DNA of 9,535 bases from Methanobacterium_C sp963845285 (lineage in GTDB: Archaea; Methanobacteriota; Methanobacteria; Methanobacteriales; Methanobacteriaceae): NCBI GenBank assembly GCA_963845285.1, contig CAWJRO010000002.1, forward strand, positions 1 through 9,535. Direction: 5' to 3'. Below are positions 1 to 6,316 of the stretch, piece after piece. The notes beneath the pieces were generated by a model, which made no database searches, was not told the DNA's origin, and saw only the letters and a list, made by a program, of their open reading frames with translations. Position 1 is the first letter of the stretch. Each line of letters begins with the position of its first letter. A program made the translations under genes and the position numbers.

Positions 1-260
1 ATAACTTCTAAAGTTTCATGAAGCCTGACATCTGCTTTTATAAACTCTACATTTGCATTTTTATCCATGACTGATGCCATAGCACTAACAGCCTCCGGAC
101 TATTATCTAATGATATAATCCTTCCTTTAGGGGATAGTTTAGAGATTATTTTTGTTGAATTACCAACATGGCATCCAAGCTCAACCACAATATCATCTGT
201 TTGTATAATATCTCTTAAAACTTCCCTATAAACTTTAATATCGTAAACTATTTTTATCAT
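1..260 (-). CDS. SAM-dependent methyltransferase, class I (partial, 3' end cut by window)
   Basis: Only the first 86 codons are visible; the gene continues past the left edge. The N-terminal part holds a class I (Rossmann-fold) methyltransferase motif I, VVELGCHVGNST at residues 25-36, which forms the glycine-rich loop that binds S-adenosylmethionine. An acidic residue at the end of the next strand (ISLDNS, D52) would hold the ribose hydroxyls, and FIKADVR (residues 73-79) fits the following strand and motif. The ATG at 260 is supported by AGGT at 267-270, six bases upstream. The gene is divergent from the coiled-coil membrane protein gene at 548, and a TATA-like stretch on the minus strand lies near 316-326. 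The substrate cannot be told, because the C-terminal specificity region lies outside the window. The fold is fairly certain; any specific function would be a guess. Confidence 0.8.
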   Translation of the reverse strand, partial: MIKIVYDIKVYREVLRDIIQTDDIVVELGCHVGNSTKIISKLSPKGRIISLDNSPEAVSAMASVMDKNANVEFIKADVRLHETLEV

Positions 261-547
261 ATAATTACCTGAATTTTAAAAGATATTCTAAAGGATATTT
301 AAAAAATTTTAACATTTTTATAAATAAAGTTATAAATTTACATGTTTTAATACGTTACTGCTTCAATATTTAAATAAGATAGAATCCATGATTTTTCATA
401 AAGATTAAATGTCCCAACTGTTTAATGTCCTGATTCCAGTACTGCCCAATTAAATAATTTAATATATTAATAAATTTAAATATCATATCAGATAGACAAT
501 TGCCATAAAGCGTTATGAATGTCATCATGCGGATTGAGGTGTGAAAC
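261..547. other. Divergent intergenic region with promoters for both flanking genes
   Basis: This A+T-rich stretch separates two divergent genes. It holds a possible minus-strand TATA box near 316-326 for the methyltransferase and a plus-strand TATA box at 458-470 for the gene at 548. A near-identical direct repeat, TTAAATGTCC (405-414) and TTTAATGTCC (421-430), has a 16-bp period and lies upstream of the plus-strand promoter. I see no convincing gene in it. Confidence 0.5.
458..470 (+). promoter_or_regulatory. Probable TATA box for the coiled-coil membrane protein gene
   Basis: TTTAATATATTAA fits an archaeal TATA box. Transcription would start roughly 25 bp downstream, around 490-495, giving a leader of about 55 nt that contains the GAGGTG ribosome binding site at 536-541. 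Inferred from position and composition only. Confidence 0.4.
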
Positions 548-1159
548 ATGACCAATGAAGAAAAGGAATTAAAAGTTGAACTCGAAGAACTTTACAATGA
601 AAAAAAAGAGTTAGAAGAACAGATCCGTGATCTTGACAAAGAAAAAATTGGAAGATTAACAAAAGAAAAGGAAGAACTTGAAAAAAAAGTTGAATGGCTT
701 GATAAAGAGAAAAAAAAGACAGAACGAGAAAAAGATAATTTTTTAAGACAGGTAAAAAACTCAAGACACAGAAAATGGATTAATTCCATTAAAATGATCT
801 CAATAATTGTAGCTGCTGACCTAATAATTATCCCCCTACTGATCTTTCTTCTTAACATACCAATCCAATGGATATTTACAGGAATAGGAATTGTTACCTT
901 CTTTGGTATACTCTTAGTTGCAAACTACATGTCTGGAACATCCCCATTTAACACAGGAGAAGTTAGAAAAGCACTTACCGGCGCTTTTGTGGTAGAATAT
1001 TTCACATTTTTGCCGATTTTAACATTTGGAGGTGCATCAATACCTTCAGGAGAACCTTTAAAAACAGTTATATCAAATTTCACCTGGATAATTGCTGTTA
1101 TAATCGTGTTCTACTTTGGATCAAGGTCTGTTGAAGAATACGTCAAAGTAAAAAAATAG
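548..1159 (+). CDS. Coiled-coil membrane protein of unknown function
   Basis: The 203-residue product has two distinct parts. Residues 2-70 are almost entirely charged, rich in Glu and Lys with regularly spaced Leu, as in a long cytoplasmic coiled coil. A basic juxtamembrane patch follows (KNSRHRKW, residues 70-77). Hydrophobic segments lie at about 84-103, 107-126, 147-163 and 178-192. Between the second and third is a short loop with a GEVRKALTGAF motif (137-147), and the last segment ends in FYFGSRSVEEY (188-198). I associate this RKAL…FYFGSR hairpin with small archaeal and bacterial membrane proteins of unknown role, from memory only. There is no signal peptide and no catalytic motif. The start is well supported by GAGGTG at 536-541, six bases before the ATG. 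The gene has its own promoter and a strong terminator at 1221-1257, so it is probably monocistronic. A role as a membrane anchor or oligomerising scaffold is inference. Confidence 0.85.
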   Translation: MTNEEKELKVELEELYNEKKELEEQIRDLDKEKIGRLTKEKEELEKKVEWLDKEKKKTEREKDNFLRQVKNSRHRKWINSIKMISIIVAADLIIIPLLIFLLNIPIQWIFTGIGIVTFFGILLVANYMSGTSPFNTGEVRKALTGAFVVEYFTFLPILTFGGASIPSGEPLKTVISNFTWIIAVIIVFYFGSRSVEEYVKVKK

Positions 1160-1220
1160 ATGATGCAATTATGGATGGTCCAATTTGCAAAAAATTAAGT
1201 TAAATATAAAAACTTTTTAA

Positions 1221-1257
1221 AAACTCCTTTTTGAGTTTCTCTTTTTCTCTTTTTTTG
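1221..1257 (+). terminator. Hairpin plus T-tract terminator of the coiled-coil membrane protein gene
   Basis: AAACTC (1221-1226) and GAGTTT (1233-1238) form a perfect 6-bp stem with a CTTTTT loop. They are followed at once by a T-rich run to 1257. It lies about 60 nt after the stop codon at 1159. Archaeal termination mainly needs the T-run, which is present here in any case. Confidence 0.6.
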
Positions 1258-1265
1258 ATATACAT

Positions 1266-1370
1266 GAGGTTGTCTCATAATTCAAAATTTACAAAAAATA
1301 AGAGTAAATAAAGCTTTAAATTCAAAAATAATGAAAATTATAGAAGTCACAAATAATCATGAGCCAACTC
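1266..1370 (-). mobile_element. MITE-like element, copy 1 (inverted relative to copies 2 and 3)
   Basis: Its reverse complement aligns end to end with the elements at 4649-4755 and 4887-4993. A 27-base core, ending in GAATTTAAA, is identical between this copy and copy 2. The left end, GAGGTTGTCTCAT, is identical to the reverse complement of the right end of copy 2. The right end is eroded (CAACTC where CATCCTC is expected, one base short), and I see no clear target-site duplication, which suggests an older or decayed insertion. It carries no open reading frame and sits just after the terminator of the upstream gene. Confidence 0.75.
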
Positions 1371-1495
1371 ATGCGCATTTAACATGTTTGATATATCGTC
1401 TTTAATTCACATTTTCTGATTTTGATTATTACGAGTTATTTTAGACCCATTCAATTCAAACATATATTAATGATATACCTATATACCCCTTTGAA

Positions 1496-2752
1496 TTACA
1501 TTTTATTCTGTGCAGCGTGCTCACCAGCAAGGTAACCTGTTGAAAATGCTTGTTGAAGGTTATAACCCCCACTGGGTGCACATCCATCAATAATTTCTCC
1601 TGCAAAATACAAACCCGCTACAATCTTTGATTCCATGGTTTGAGGATCTATTTCTTTTTTTGAAACTCCACCACATGTAACCATCGCTTTTTCAAGAGGT
1701 AAATGTCCTACGATTGTGAGAGGTAAAGATTTTAATAAGTTTATTATTGAATTTCTCTCTTTTTTGTTGATCTGATTCAATTTTTTCTTTGGTTCCACAC
1801 CAGATAACTGTATAAAAATAGGAATCATACGGTTGGGCAACATGAACTTCATGAAATTTTTTAAATCAGTTTTTCCATGGGTTTCAAATTGGTTAAATAA
1901 TTTATTTTCAAGCTCTTCCCTCTTTAAATCTGGTCTAAAGTCAATGAAAAGTGGAATTTCTCCATGTTTTTCAAGAAGAAAAATGATCTGATTACTCAAA
2001 TCAAGGATCGTAGGGCCTGAAACTCCAAACTGTGTGAAAATGATGTCACTGTTATCTGAAATAATCTTTTTTTTACCATTTCTAAATGTTAAACGAACAT
2101 TTTCAAGTGAAATTCCCTGTATATCCTTCACCCATGATTCTTTGGTTTTTAAAGGAATTAAACCTGGTTTTAAAGGGGTTATTTTATGGCCCATCTCTTC
2201 TGCAATACGAAATCCATCACCACTGGAACCTGTTGCCAAGTAAGACGCTCCTCCTGTGGCCAATATAACATTTTTACTGTTTATATTAGTATTTTCCCCA
2301 TTGAAATTAAAATTTATTTTAAAGGTGTCATCAAATTTTTTAATCTTTGATAAACGTGCATTGTAAATGATTTTTACATTATTTTCCTTTAAATAGTCCT
2401 TTAAAACATTTAAAACAGATTTTGAATCTTTTGTAACTGGAAAAACACGTCCTTTATCTTCAATTTTCATATCAAGGCCTTTGGATTTAAAAAATGTTAT
2501 TAAATCTTCATTTGAAAATGAAGAAAATGCAGACCTTAAAAAAACTCCACGCCTTCCGAATTTTGCGGTAAAATCATTTATAGAAGCCGTGTTAGTTATG
2601 TTGCATCGTCCTTTACCAGTTATAATAAGTTTTCTGCCGATTGAATCATTTCTTTCAATCAGGACAACATCTTTTTTAAGTTCTGCTGCACGGATTGCAG
2701 CCATCATTCCTGCCGGCCCTGCTCCTACAACAATTATATCATGGATTTTCAA
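1496..2752 (-). CDS. NAD(P)/FAD-dependent oxidoreductase, HI0933 / BaiN / YhiN family
   Basis: The product is a flavoprotein of the HI0933-type family, about 418 residues, the usual length. Numbered from the TTG start, the FAD-binding Rossmann motif VVGAGPAG lies near residues 8-15 and an acidic strand end (IER) near 32-34. The family signature GRKLIITGKGRCNITN is at about 39-54, GRVFPV near 101, and ATGGASY near 166. The C-terminal FAD-contact segment reads AGEIIDGCAPSGGYN. The family probably reduces an organic substrate with NAD(P)H. Clostridial BaiN has been linked to bile acid metabolism, but the role of archaeal members is not known. The reading frame extends to a GTG at 2791, but that start adds a hydrophobic stretch absent from relatives and has no ribosome binding site. 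The TTG at 2752 begins right before the Rossmann strand and has AGGGG at 2765-2769, though 12 bases away. The exact start stays uncertain. The promoter probably lies in 2800-2840. Confidence 0.88.
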   Translation of the reverse strand: MKIHDIIVVGAGPAGMMAAIRAAELKKDVVLIERNDSIGRKLIITGKGRCNITNTASINDFTAKFGRRGVFLRSAFSSFSNEDLITFFKSKGLDMKIEDKGRVFPVTKDSKSVLNVLKDYLKENNVKIIYNARLSKIKKFDDTFKINFNFNGENTNINSKNVILATGGASYLATGSSGDGFRIAEEMGHKITPLKPGLIPLKTKESWVKDIQGISLENVRLTFRNGKKKIISDNSDIIFTQFGVSGPTILDLSNQIIFLLEKHGEIPLFIDFRPDLKREELENKLFNQFETHGKTDLKNFMKFMLPNRMIPIFIQLSGVEPKKKLNQINKKERNSIINLLKSLPLTIVGHLPLEKAMVTCGGVSKKEIDPQTMESKIVAGLYFAGEIIDGCAPSGGYNLQQAFSTGYLAGEHAAQNKM

Positions 2753-2800
2753 AATAGAATCATTCCCCTGGGTTATTAAAAAAATAAACACTTAAATGTT

Positions 2801-2836
2801 CTTTAAAAACCTAAATAACCTTTAAAAACTTAAATA
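2801..2836 (-). promoter_or_regulatory. Duplicated A+T-rich box, probable promoter region of the flavoprotein gene
   Basis: CTTTAAAAACCTAAATA (2801-2817) and CTTTAAAAACTTAAATA (2820-2836) differ at one position and have a 19-bp period. On the minus strand both contain TTTTTAAAG and TATTTA, which resemble archaeal TATA boxes. A TATA box at 2801-2808 would place the transcript start near 2779, downstream of the GTG at 2791. That would favour the TTG start at 2752. This is positional inference. Confidence 0.35.
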
Positions 2837-2885
2837 TTTTGCAAAGTTGTTTTGGATTGATTTTAATTTTAAAGATTATTTAGAA

Positions 2886-2930
2886 AATTTTGCTTTGGAT
2901 TAATTTTGCTTTAGATTAATTTCGCTTCTA
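2886..2930. repeat. Degenerate 16-bp tandem repeat, nearly three units
   Basis: AATTTTGCTTTGGATT (2886-2901) and AATTTTGCTTTAGATT (2902-2917) differ at one base. A third, partial and more diverged unit (AATTTCGCTTCTA) follows at 2918-2930. No function can be read from it. Confidence 0.7.
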
Positions 2931-2967
2931 AAATATTCTTGAACTTTCTTAAATATCAAATTTTTCT

Positions 2968-2980
2968 AAAAATAAAAAAA
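2968..2980 (-). terminator. T-run, probable transcription terminator of aspS
   Basis: On the minus strand the sequence TTTTTTTATTTTT follows directly after the 20-bp repeat array. A T-run is the usual archaeal termination signal. If it is used, the array forms most of the aspS 3' untranslated region. Confidence 0.4.
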
Positions 2981-3116
2981 GTACTTGATCAAACTTATCA
3001 GTACTTGATCAAACTTATCAGTACTTGATCAAACTTATCAGTACTTGATCAAACTTATCAGTACTTGATCAAACTTATCAGTACTTGATCAAACTTATCA
3101 GTACTTGATCAAACTT
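2981..3116. repeat. Perfect 20-bp tandem repeat array, 6.8 units
   Basis: The unit GTACTTGATCAAACTTATCA occurs six times in full without a mismatch, and a seventh copy is cut after 16 bases. There are no spacers, so this is not a CRISPR. Each unit contains the palindrome TTGATCAA, and each junction creates the palindrome AGTACT. The unit is itself two 10-bp half-units that both begin with ACTT, so ACTT recurs 14 times at exact 10-bp intervals (2983 to 3116). The array starts 11 bp after the aspS stop codon. Since 20 is not a multiple of 3 and the array lies outside any supported gene, it is not coding. Confidence 0.97.
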
Positions 3117-3127
3117 TGAAAGATTAA

Positions 3128-4447
3128 TTAAGGTGTGAGCCGTCTCCTGTCTCTTGGGAAGAGAACAGTTTCTCTTATGTTTTTTACGCCAGTTATGCTC
3201 ATTGTGAACCTTTCAGCGCCTACACCCCATCCGGAATGTGGTGGCATTCCATATTTAAATGCTTGAAGATATGCTTCAAATGAATCAGGGTTCAATCCTT
3301 TTTCTTTCATTTGCTGAACAAGAAGATCATAACTATGTATCCTCATGGCTCCTGATGATATTTCCAGATCTTTGTACATTAAATCAAATGCACAGCTTTT
3401 TTCGGGGTTTTCTGAATCAGGCATTACATAGAATGGTTTTATTGCTGTTGGCCATCCTGTGATAAAGTAATATCCATCCATAACTTCACCCATTGCCTTT
3501 TCAGCTGCTCTTGAAAGATCTTCACCGTAATTCATGAGCACTCCCTTTGAAGTTACAATATCAACAACATCATCGTAGTCTACACGAGGAAATGGTATTT
3601 CAGGTACCTTTAAATCCACCTCAAGGGTTTTAAGTGAGTCTTCACAGTGTTCTTTAACATCTTCAATTGCCCTTTGAATGAGTTCTTCAAGGATCTTCAT
3701 GGCATCTTCATGGTCTGTGAATGCTGTTTCTAAATCTATTGAGATAGCTTCGTTCAGATGGCGGAGTGTGTCATGCTCTTCAGCACGGAATATTGGTGCT
3801 ATTTCAAATACTTTGTCAAAACCAGATGCCATCATCATTTGTTTGTAGAGCTGTGGACTCTGCCCTAAAAATGCCTCTCTTTCAAAGTAGGTTATGGGGA
3901 AAAGTTCTGTTCCACCTTCTGTAGCTGATGCAACAAGTTTTGGAGTGTTTATCTCACGATAATCCTTTTCTTCAAGGAACTTTCTTATAGAATGGAACAT
4001 CCTGCTTTTTATCTTGAATATTGCACTTATATTCTGTTTTCTGAGATCCAGATACCTTGAATCAAGACGGGTGTCAATTTCAGCATGGACGTTGCCTGTT
4101 GTGTCCAGAGGGAGGGGAAGTTTAGATCCGTTTAAGAATTTTATCTCTTTAGGGATGATTTCAACACCGTTAGGTGCCTTTGCAGACTCCTGTACAATAC
4201 CTTTAACCCCTATTACAGCTTCTTTTTTCAGTTTCTTTATATCTTCAAAAAGCTCCGGTGAGATCTTCTTGCTTGGAGCTGTTATCTGCATGATACCATC
4301 CCTATCTCTTAAAAGAACAAATATTATTCCTCCAAGATCTCGGATCTCATGTACCCATCCCATAAGGATGATTTCTTCGCCTTTTAACTCTTTTTTAACT
4401 TTTTCTGAGTAATGTGTTCTTCTCCAGTTTTCCAATGAATCTGTCAA
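3128..4447 (-). CDS. aspS: Aspartyl-tRNA synthetase, archaeal type, probably non-discriminating (Asp/Asn)
   Basis: This 439-residue class IIb synthetase attaches aspartate to tRNA(Asp) in the cytoplasm, using ATP. An N-terminal OB-fold anticodon-binding domain covers about residues 15-110. The catalytic domain follows, with motif 1 around INTPKL (166-171), motif 2 FRAEEHDTLRHLNE (220-233) and motif 3 GWGVGAERF (406-414, with the ATP-binding arginine R413). It ends in the typical FPRDRRRLTP. The length matches archaeal enzymes, which lack the bacterial GAD insertion. In the anticodon-binding domain, H33 (in GWVHEIRDLGG) and P92 (in KAPNG) look like the His/Pro pair described for the non-discriminating Methanothermobacter enzyme; discriminating enzymes carry other residues there. 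If so, it also makes Asp-tRNA(Asn), later amidated by GatCAB. The start is a TTG, set by GAGGTG at 4455-4460, seven bases upstream. Confidence 0.96.
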   Translation of the reverse strand: MTDSLENWRRTHYSEKVKKELKGEEIILMGWVHEIRDLGGIIFVLLRDRDGIMQITAPSKKISPELFEDIKKLKKEAVIGVKGIVQESAKAPNGVEIIPKEIKFLNGSKLPLPLDTTGNVHAEIDTRLDSRYLDLRKQNISAIFKIKSRMFHSIRKFLEEKDYREINTPKLVASATEGGTELFPITYFEREAFLGQSPQLYKQMMMASGFDKVFEIAPIFRAEEHDTLRHLNEAISIDLETAFTDHEDAMKILEELIQRAIEDVKEHCEDSLKTLEVDLKVPEIPFPRVDYDDVVDIVTSKGVLMNYGEDLSRAAEKAMGEVMDGYYFITGWPTAIKPFYVMPDSENPEKSCAFDLMYKDLEISSGAMRIHSYDLLVQQMKEKGLNPDSFEAYLQAFKYGMPPHSGWGVGAERFTMSITGVKNIRETVLFPRDRRRLTP

Positions 4448-4454
4448 TATAATT

Positions 4455-4460
4455 CACCTC
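4455..4460 (-). promoter_or_regulatory. Ribosome binding site fixing the TTG start of aspS
   Basis: On the minus strand the sequence reads GAGGTG, seven bases before the TTG at 4447. The same hexamer precedes the ATG codons at 548 and 6611, so it is the window's consensus site. It matches the 3' end of archaeal 16S rRNA. Confidence 0.8.
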
Positions 4461-4516
4461 GAAATCTAAATAAAATTATCTTTAATAAAATCAATTCACA
4501 ATTAATACGAAAAGAA

Positions 4517-4525
4517 TATTTAAAG
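4517..4525 (-). promoter_or_regulatory. Possible TATA box of aspS
   Basis: On the minus strand CTTTAAATA lies about 70 bp before the aspS start. Transcription from about 25 bp downstream would give a leader of roughly 45 nt with the GAGGTG site inside it. Inferred from position and composition only. Confidence 0.35.
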
Positions 4526-4648
4526 AATATTGAGTCTTATCATAGTTTTATCATATCCAGTATATAACCGATTTGAGTAAATAAGATAATATATTGGAGG
4601 ATATTATTAATCAGTTACAGAATACATTTATCCTTTTTTTATTTTAAT

Positions 4649-4755
4649 GAGGATGTCCCATGATTATTTGTTATTTATATAATTTTCATTATTTTTGAAT
4701 TTAAAACCCTATTTACTCTTATTTTTTTGCAGATTTTGAACTATGAGACAACCTC
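4649..4755 (+). mobile_element. MITE-like element, copy 2, with TAAT target duplication
   Basis: This 107-bp non-coding element begins GAGGATGTCCCATG and ends CTATGAGACAACCTC, so its ends are imperfect inverted repeats of about 13-17 bp. It is flanked on both sides by TAAT (4645-4648 and 4756-4759), a 4-bp target-site duplication. By hand alignment it is about 80% identical to copy 3, and closer to the inverted copy at 1266-1370. It has no transposase, so it would need one encoded elsewhere. Ends of the GGCTGTCCCA type occur in several insertion sequence families; the source family cannot be told here. Confidence 0.85.
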
Positions 4756-4886
4756 TAATACTTAATTTTATTTTGATCTTTAATTTAATACTCTAATTTT
4801 GTTATCATTATATTTATTTCAAATATTTTTTTATTTCAATTATTTCAAATTCAACTATTTAATTCAGTTCATTTTTTCAAATTAAA

Positions 4887-4993
4887 AAGGCTGACCCATA
4901 ATTATTCGTAACATATATAATTTTGTTTATTTTTGAATTTAAAGCATTTTTTATCCTTATTTTTTTGTAGATTTTGGATTATGGGACAGCCTC
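4887..4993 (+). mobile_element. MITE-like element, copy 3, with TAAA target duplication
   Basis: This 107-bp element has the same length and orientation as copy 2. Its ends, AAGGCTGACCCATAAT and ATTATGGGACAGCCTC, are inverted repeats matching at 14 of 16 positions. It is flanked by TAAA (4883-4886 and 4994-4997), a different 4-bp duplication from copy 2, so the two copies inserted independently. It ends 33 bp from the hisD stop codon. In the hisD transcript the inverted repeats could pair into a stem directly followed by TTTTT, which may act as a terminator. Confidence 0.85.
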
Positions 4994-5026
4994 TAAACAT
5001 ATAAATTAAATATTTTTAGACAGACT

Positions 5027-6316
5027 TCAATTCAAATTTTTAACATCAAAAACACGTTTTTTAAAGGATTCTGCATGGGCATAAAGTCCTTCGTACTCTG
5101 CAAGGGGAATAACAATGTCTTTGAGATTCAAAACTCCGTCCTTAGAAATTCTTTGGACTGTTGGCTTTTTCAAAAATGATTCAGCAGATAGACCAGAGTA
5201 CATCCTTGCACACCCGGATGTTGGAAGAACATGGTTGGTTCCAGAACCATAATCTCCTGCAGCTACAGGAGTTAAATTTCCTAAGAATATGGATCCTGCA
5301 TTTTTTATACTTTTAAGAACTTCTTCTGGATCTTCTGTCATTATGAGAAGGTGTTCTGGAGCGTATTCATTTGAAAATTCAATGGCAGCATCAATCGAAT
5401 CAATAAGGATTATTTTACCGTATTTATTGAGAGATTCTTCTATTATGCCTTTTCTTTTCATGTCATTAATTTTATCATCAATTTCTGCATTCACAGCTTC
5501 AGCAAGATGTTTTGATGTTGTAACAAGAACAGATGCTGCATTTGGATCGTGTTCTGCCTGGGCCATGAGGTCCAAAGCTATATAATCAGGCTTTGCAGTT
5601 TCATCTGCAATTATAAGAACTTCAGATGGGCCTGCAGGAAAATCAATATCAACTTTACCGTAAACAAGCTTTTTAGCGGCAGTAACAAAAATATTTCCAG
5701 GTCCAACTATCTTATCAACTTTAGGAATGCTATCTGTTCCATAAGTCATTGCAGCTATAGCTTGGGCTCCCCCAACCATGTATATTTCATCAATTCCTGC
5801 AATATATGCAGCTGCAAGAATTATATCACTTACTTTGCCATCGGGCTGTGGTGGTGTGCAGCATATAACTCTGGAAACTCCTGCAATCTTTGCAGGTATC
5901 GCTGTCATGAGAATTGTAGAAGGATAAACTGCTCTTCCTCCAGGTATGTAGCATCCGACTTTTTCAAGAGGTCGAACTATTTGACCAGCATTTATACCTT
6001 CATCAATTTCCATAGACCATTCAGATGGTATTTGAGCTTTGTGAAACTTTTCTATATTGTTTGCAGCTTTTTTAAGGGCTTTTATTATTTTATCATCCAC
6101 ATTTAAGAGACTTTTTTCTATTTCTTCTTTTTTTACCTGAAAATCCTCCAGTTTAACCCTATCAAATTTTTCCGTATAATACTTGAGTGAATCATCCCCC
6201 TTTCCTTTTACATCTATTATTATGTCTTGAACAGTGTTAATAACATTTTCAGCGTCAAGTTGGGAGCGCTCTAATAATTTGCTTTTTTCATTACCATTAA
6301 AATTTATGATTTTCAC
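5027..6316 (-). CDS. hisD: Histidinol dehydrogenase
   Basis: The enzyme carries out the last two steps of histidine synthesis in the cytoplasm, oxidising L-histidinol to L-histidine with two NAD+ and a zinc ion. All key residues are present. Numbered from the upstream GTG at 6325, the zinc ligands are Q256 and H259 (in QAEHDPNA), D358 (in AGDYGSGTNH) and H417 (in GLYAHAES). The catalytic pair is E324-H325 (in YAPEHL). GCYIPGG (124-130), VGPGN (207-211) and FPAGPSEV (229-236) are also typical of the family. At about 430 residues it is full length. Two GTG starts are possible: 6325, and 6316 three codons later. I prefer 6316, since it gives the common MKI-type N-terminus and has a weak GTGGT upstream, but neither site is strong. 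No other his genes are nearby, as expected where archaeal his genes are scattered. Confidence 0.96.
   Translation of the reverse strand: MKIINFNGNEKSKLLERSQLDAENVINTVQDIIIDVKGKGDDSLKYYTEKFDRVKLEDFQVKKEEIEKSLLNVDDKIIKALKKAANNIEKFHKAQIPSEWSMEIDEGINAGQIVRPLEKVGCYIPGGRAVYPSTILMTAIPAKIAGVSRVICCTPPQPDGKVSDIILAAAYIAGIDEIYMVGGAQAIAAMTYGTDSIPKVDKIVGPGNIFVTAAKKLVYGKVDIDFPAGPSEVLIIADETAKPDYIALDLMAQAEHDPNAASVLVTTSKHLAEAVNAEIDDKINDMKRKGIIEESLNKYGKIILIDSIDAAIEFSNEYAPEHLLIMTEDPEEVLKSIKNAGSIFLGNLTPVAAGDYGSGTNHVLPTSGCARMYSGLSAESFLKKPTVQRISKDGVLNLKDIVIPLAEYEGLYAHAESFKKRVFDVKNLN

Larger units (their letters stand above)
1160..1495. other. Intergenic region between convergent genes, with terminator and MITE
   Basis: The region separates the 3' ends of the coiled-coil membrane protein gene (plus) and the flavoprotein gene (minus). 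It holds the plus-strand terminator at 1221-1257 and the MITE-like copy at 1266-1370. The remaining bases up to 1495 are A+T-rich; I see no gene and no clear T-run terminator for the minus-strand flavoprotein gene. Confidence 0.6.
2753..3127. other. Intergenic region between aspS and the flavoprotein gene, rich in tandem repeats
   Basis: Read on the minus strand, from aspS towards the flavoprotein gene, this gap holds: the 20-bp array (3116-2981), a T-run (2980-2968), a degenerate 16-bp repeat (2930-2886), and two copies of a 17-bp A+T-rich repeat (2836-2820 and 2817-2801). The last contain TATA-like sequences suited to a flavoprotein promoter. No gene is apparent. Confidence 0.65.
4448..5026. 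other. Intergenic region between hisD and aspS, with two MITE copies
   Basis: The gap holds the aspS leader and promoter (4448-4530), MITE copy 2 (4649-4755), a 131-bp A+T-rich spacer (4756-4886), MITE copy 3 (4887-4993) and 33 bp up to the hisD stop codon. Apart from these elements I see no gene. Confidence 0.7.

Noticed and set aside
57..62. Upstream sequences and intergenic gaps scanned for tRNA or rRNA genes
   Set aside because: No cloverleaf with a GTTCRANNC-type T-arm was found in any gap of the window; similar short words occur only inside aspS coding sequence.
370..555. Minus-strand open frame of 61 codons in the divergent gap
   Set aside because: It starts inside the coiled-coil membrane protein gene, covers that gene's promoter and leader, has no ribosome binding site and shows no recognisable motif.
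2753..2791. 13-codon N-terminal extension of the flavoprotein from the GTG at 2791
   Set aside because: No ribosome binding site precedes that GTG, and the extension (MFIFLIT…) lies before the Rossmann strand where family members normally begin. It cannot be fully excluded.
2981..3116. CRISPR array
   Set aside because: The 20-bp units are directly adjacent with no spacers, and no cas genes are in the window.
4649..4993. Composite transposon formed by MITE copies 2 and 3
   Set aside because: Each copy has its own, different 4-bp target duplication, and the 131 bp between them carry no gene, so two independent insertions explain the data better.
5549..6106. Plus-strand open frame of 185 codons
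   Set aside because: It lies fully antisense to hisD, whose catalytic residues are all intact. The Cys/Ser/Asn/Tyr-rich composition is typical of an antisense shadow.
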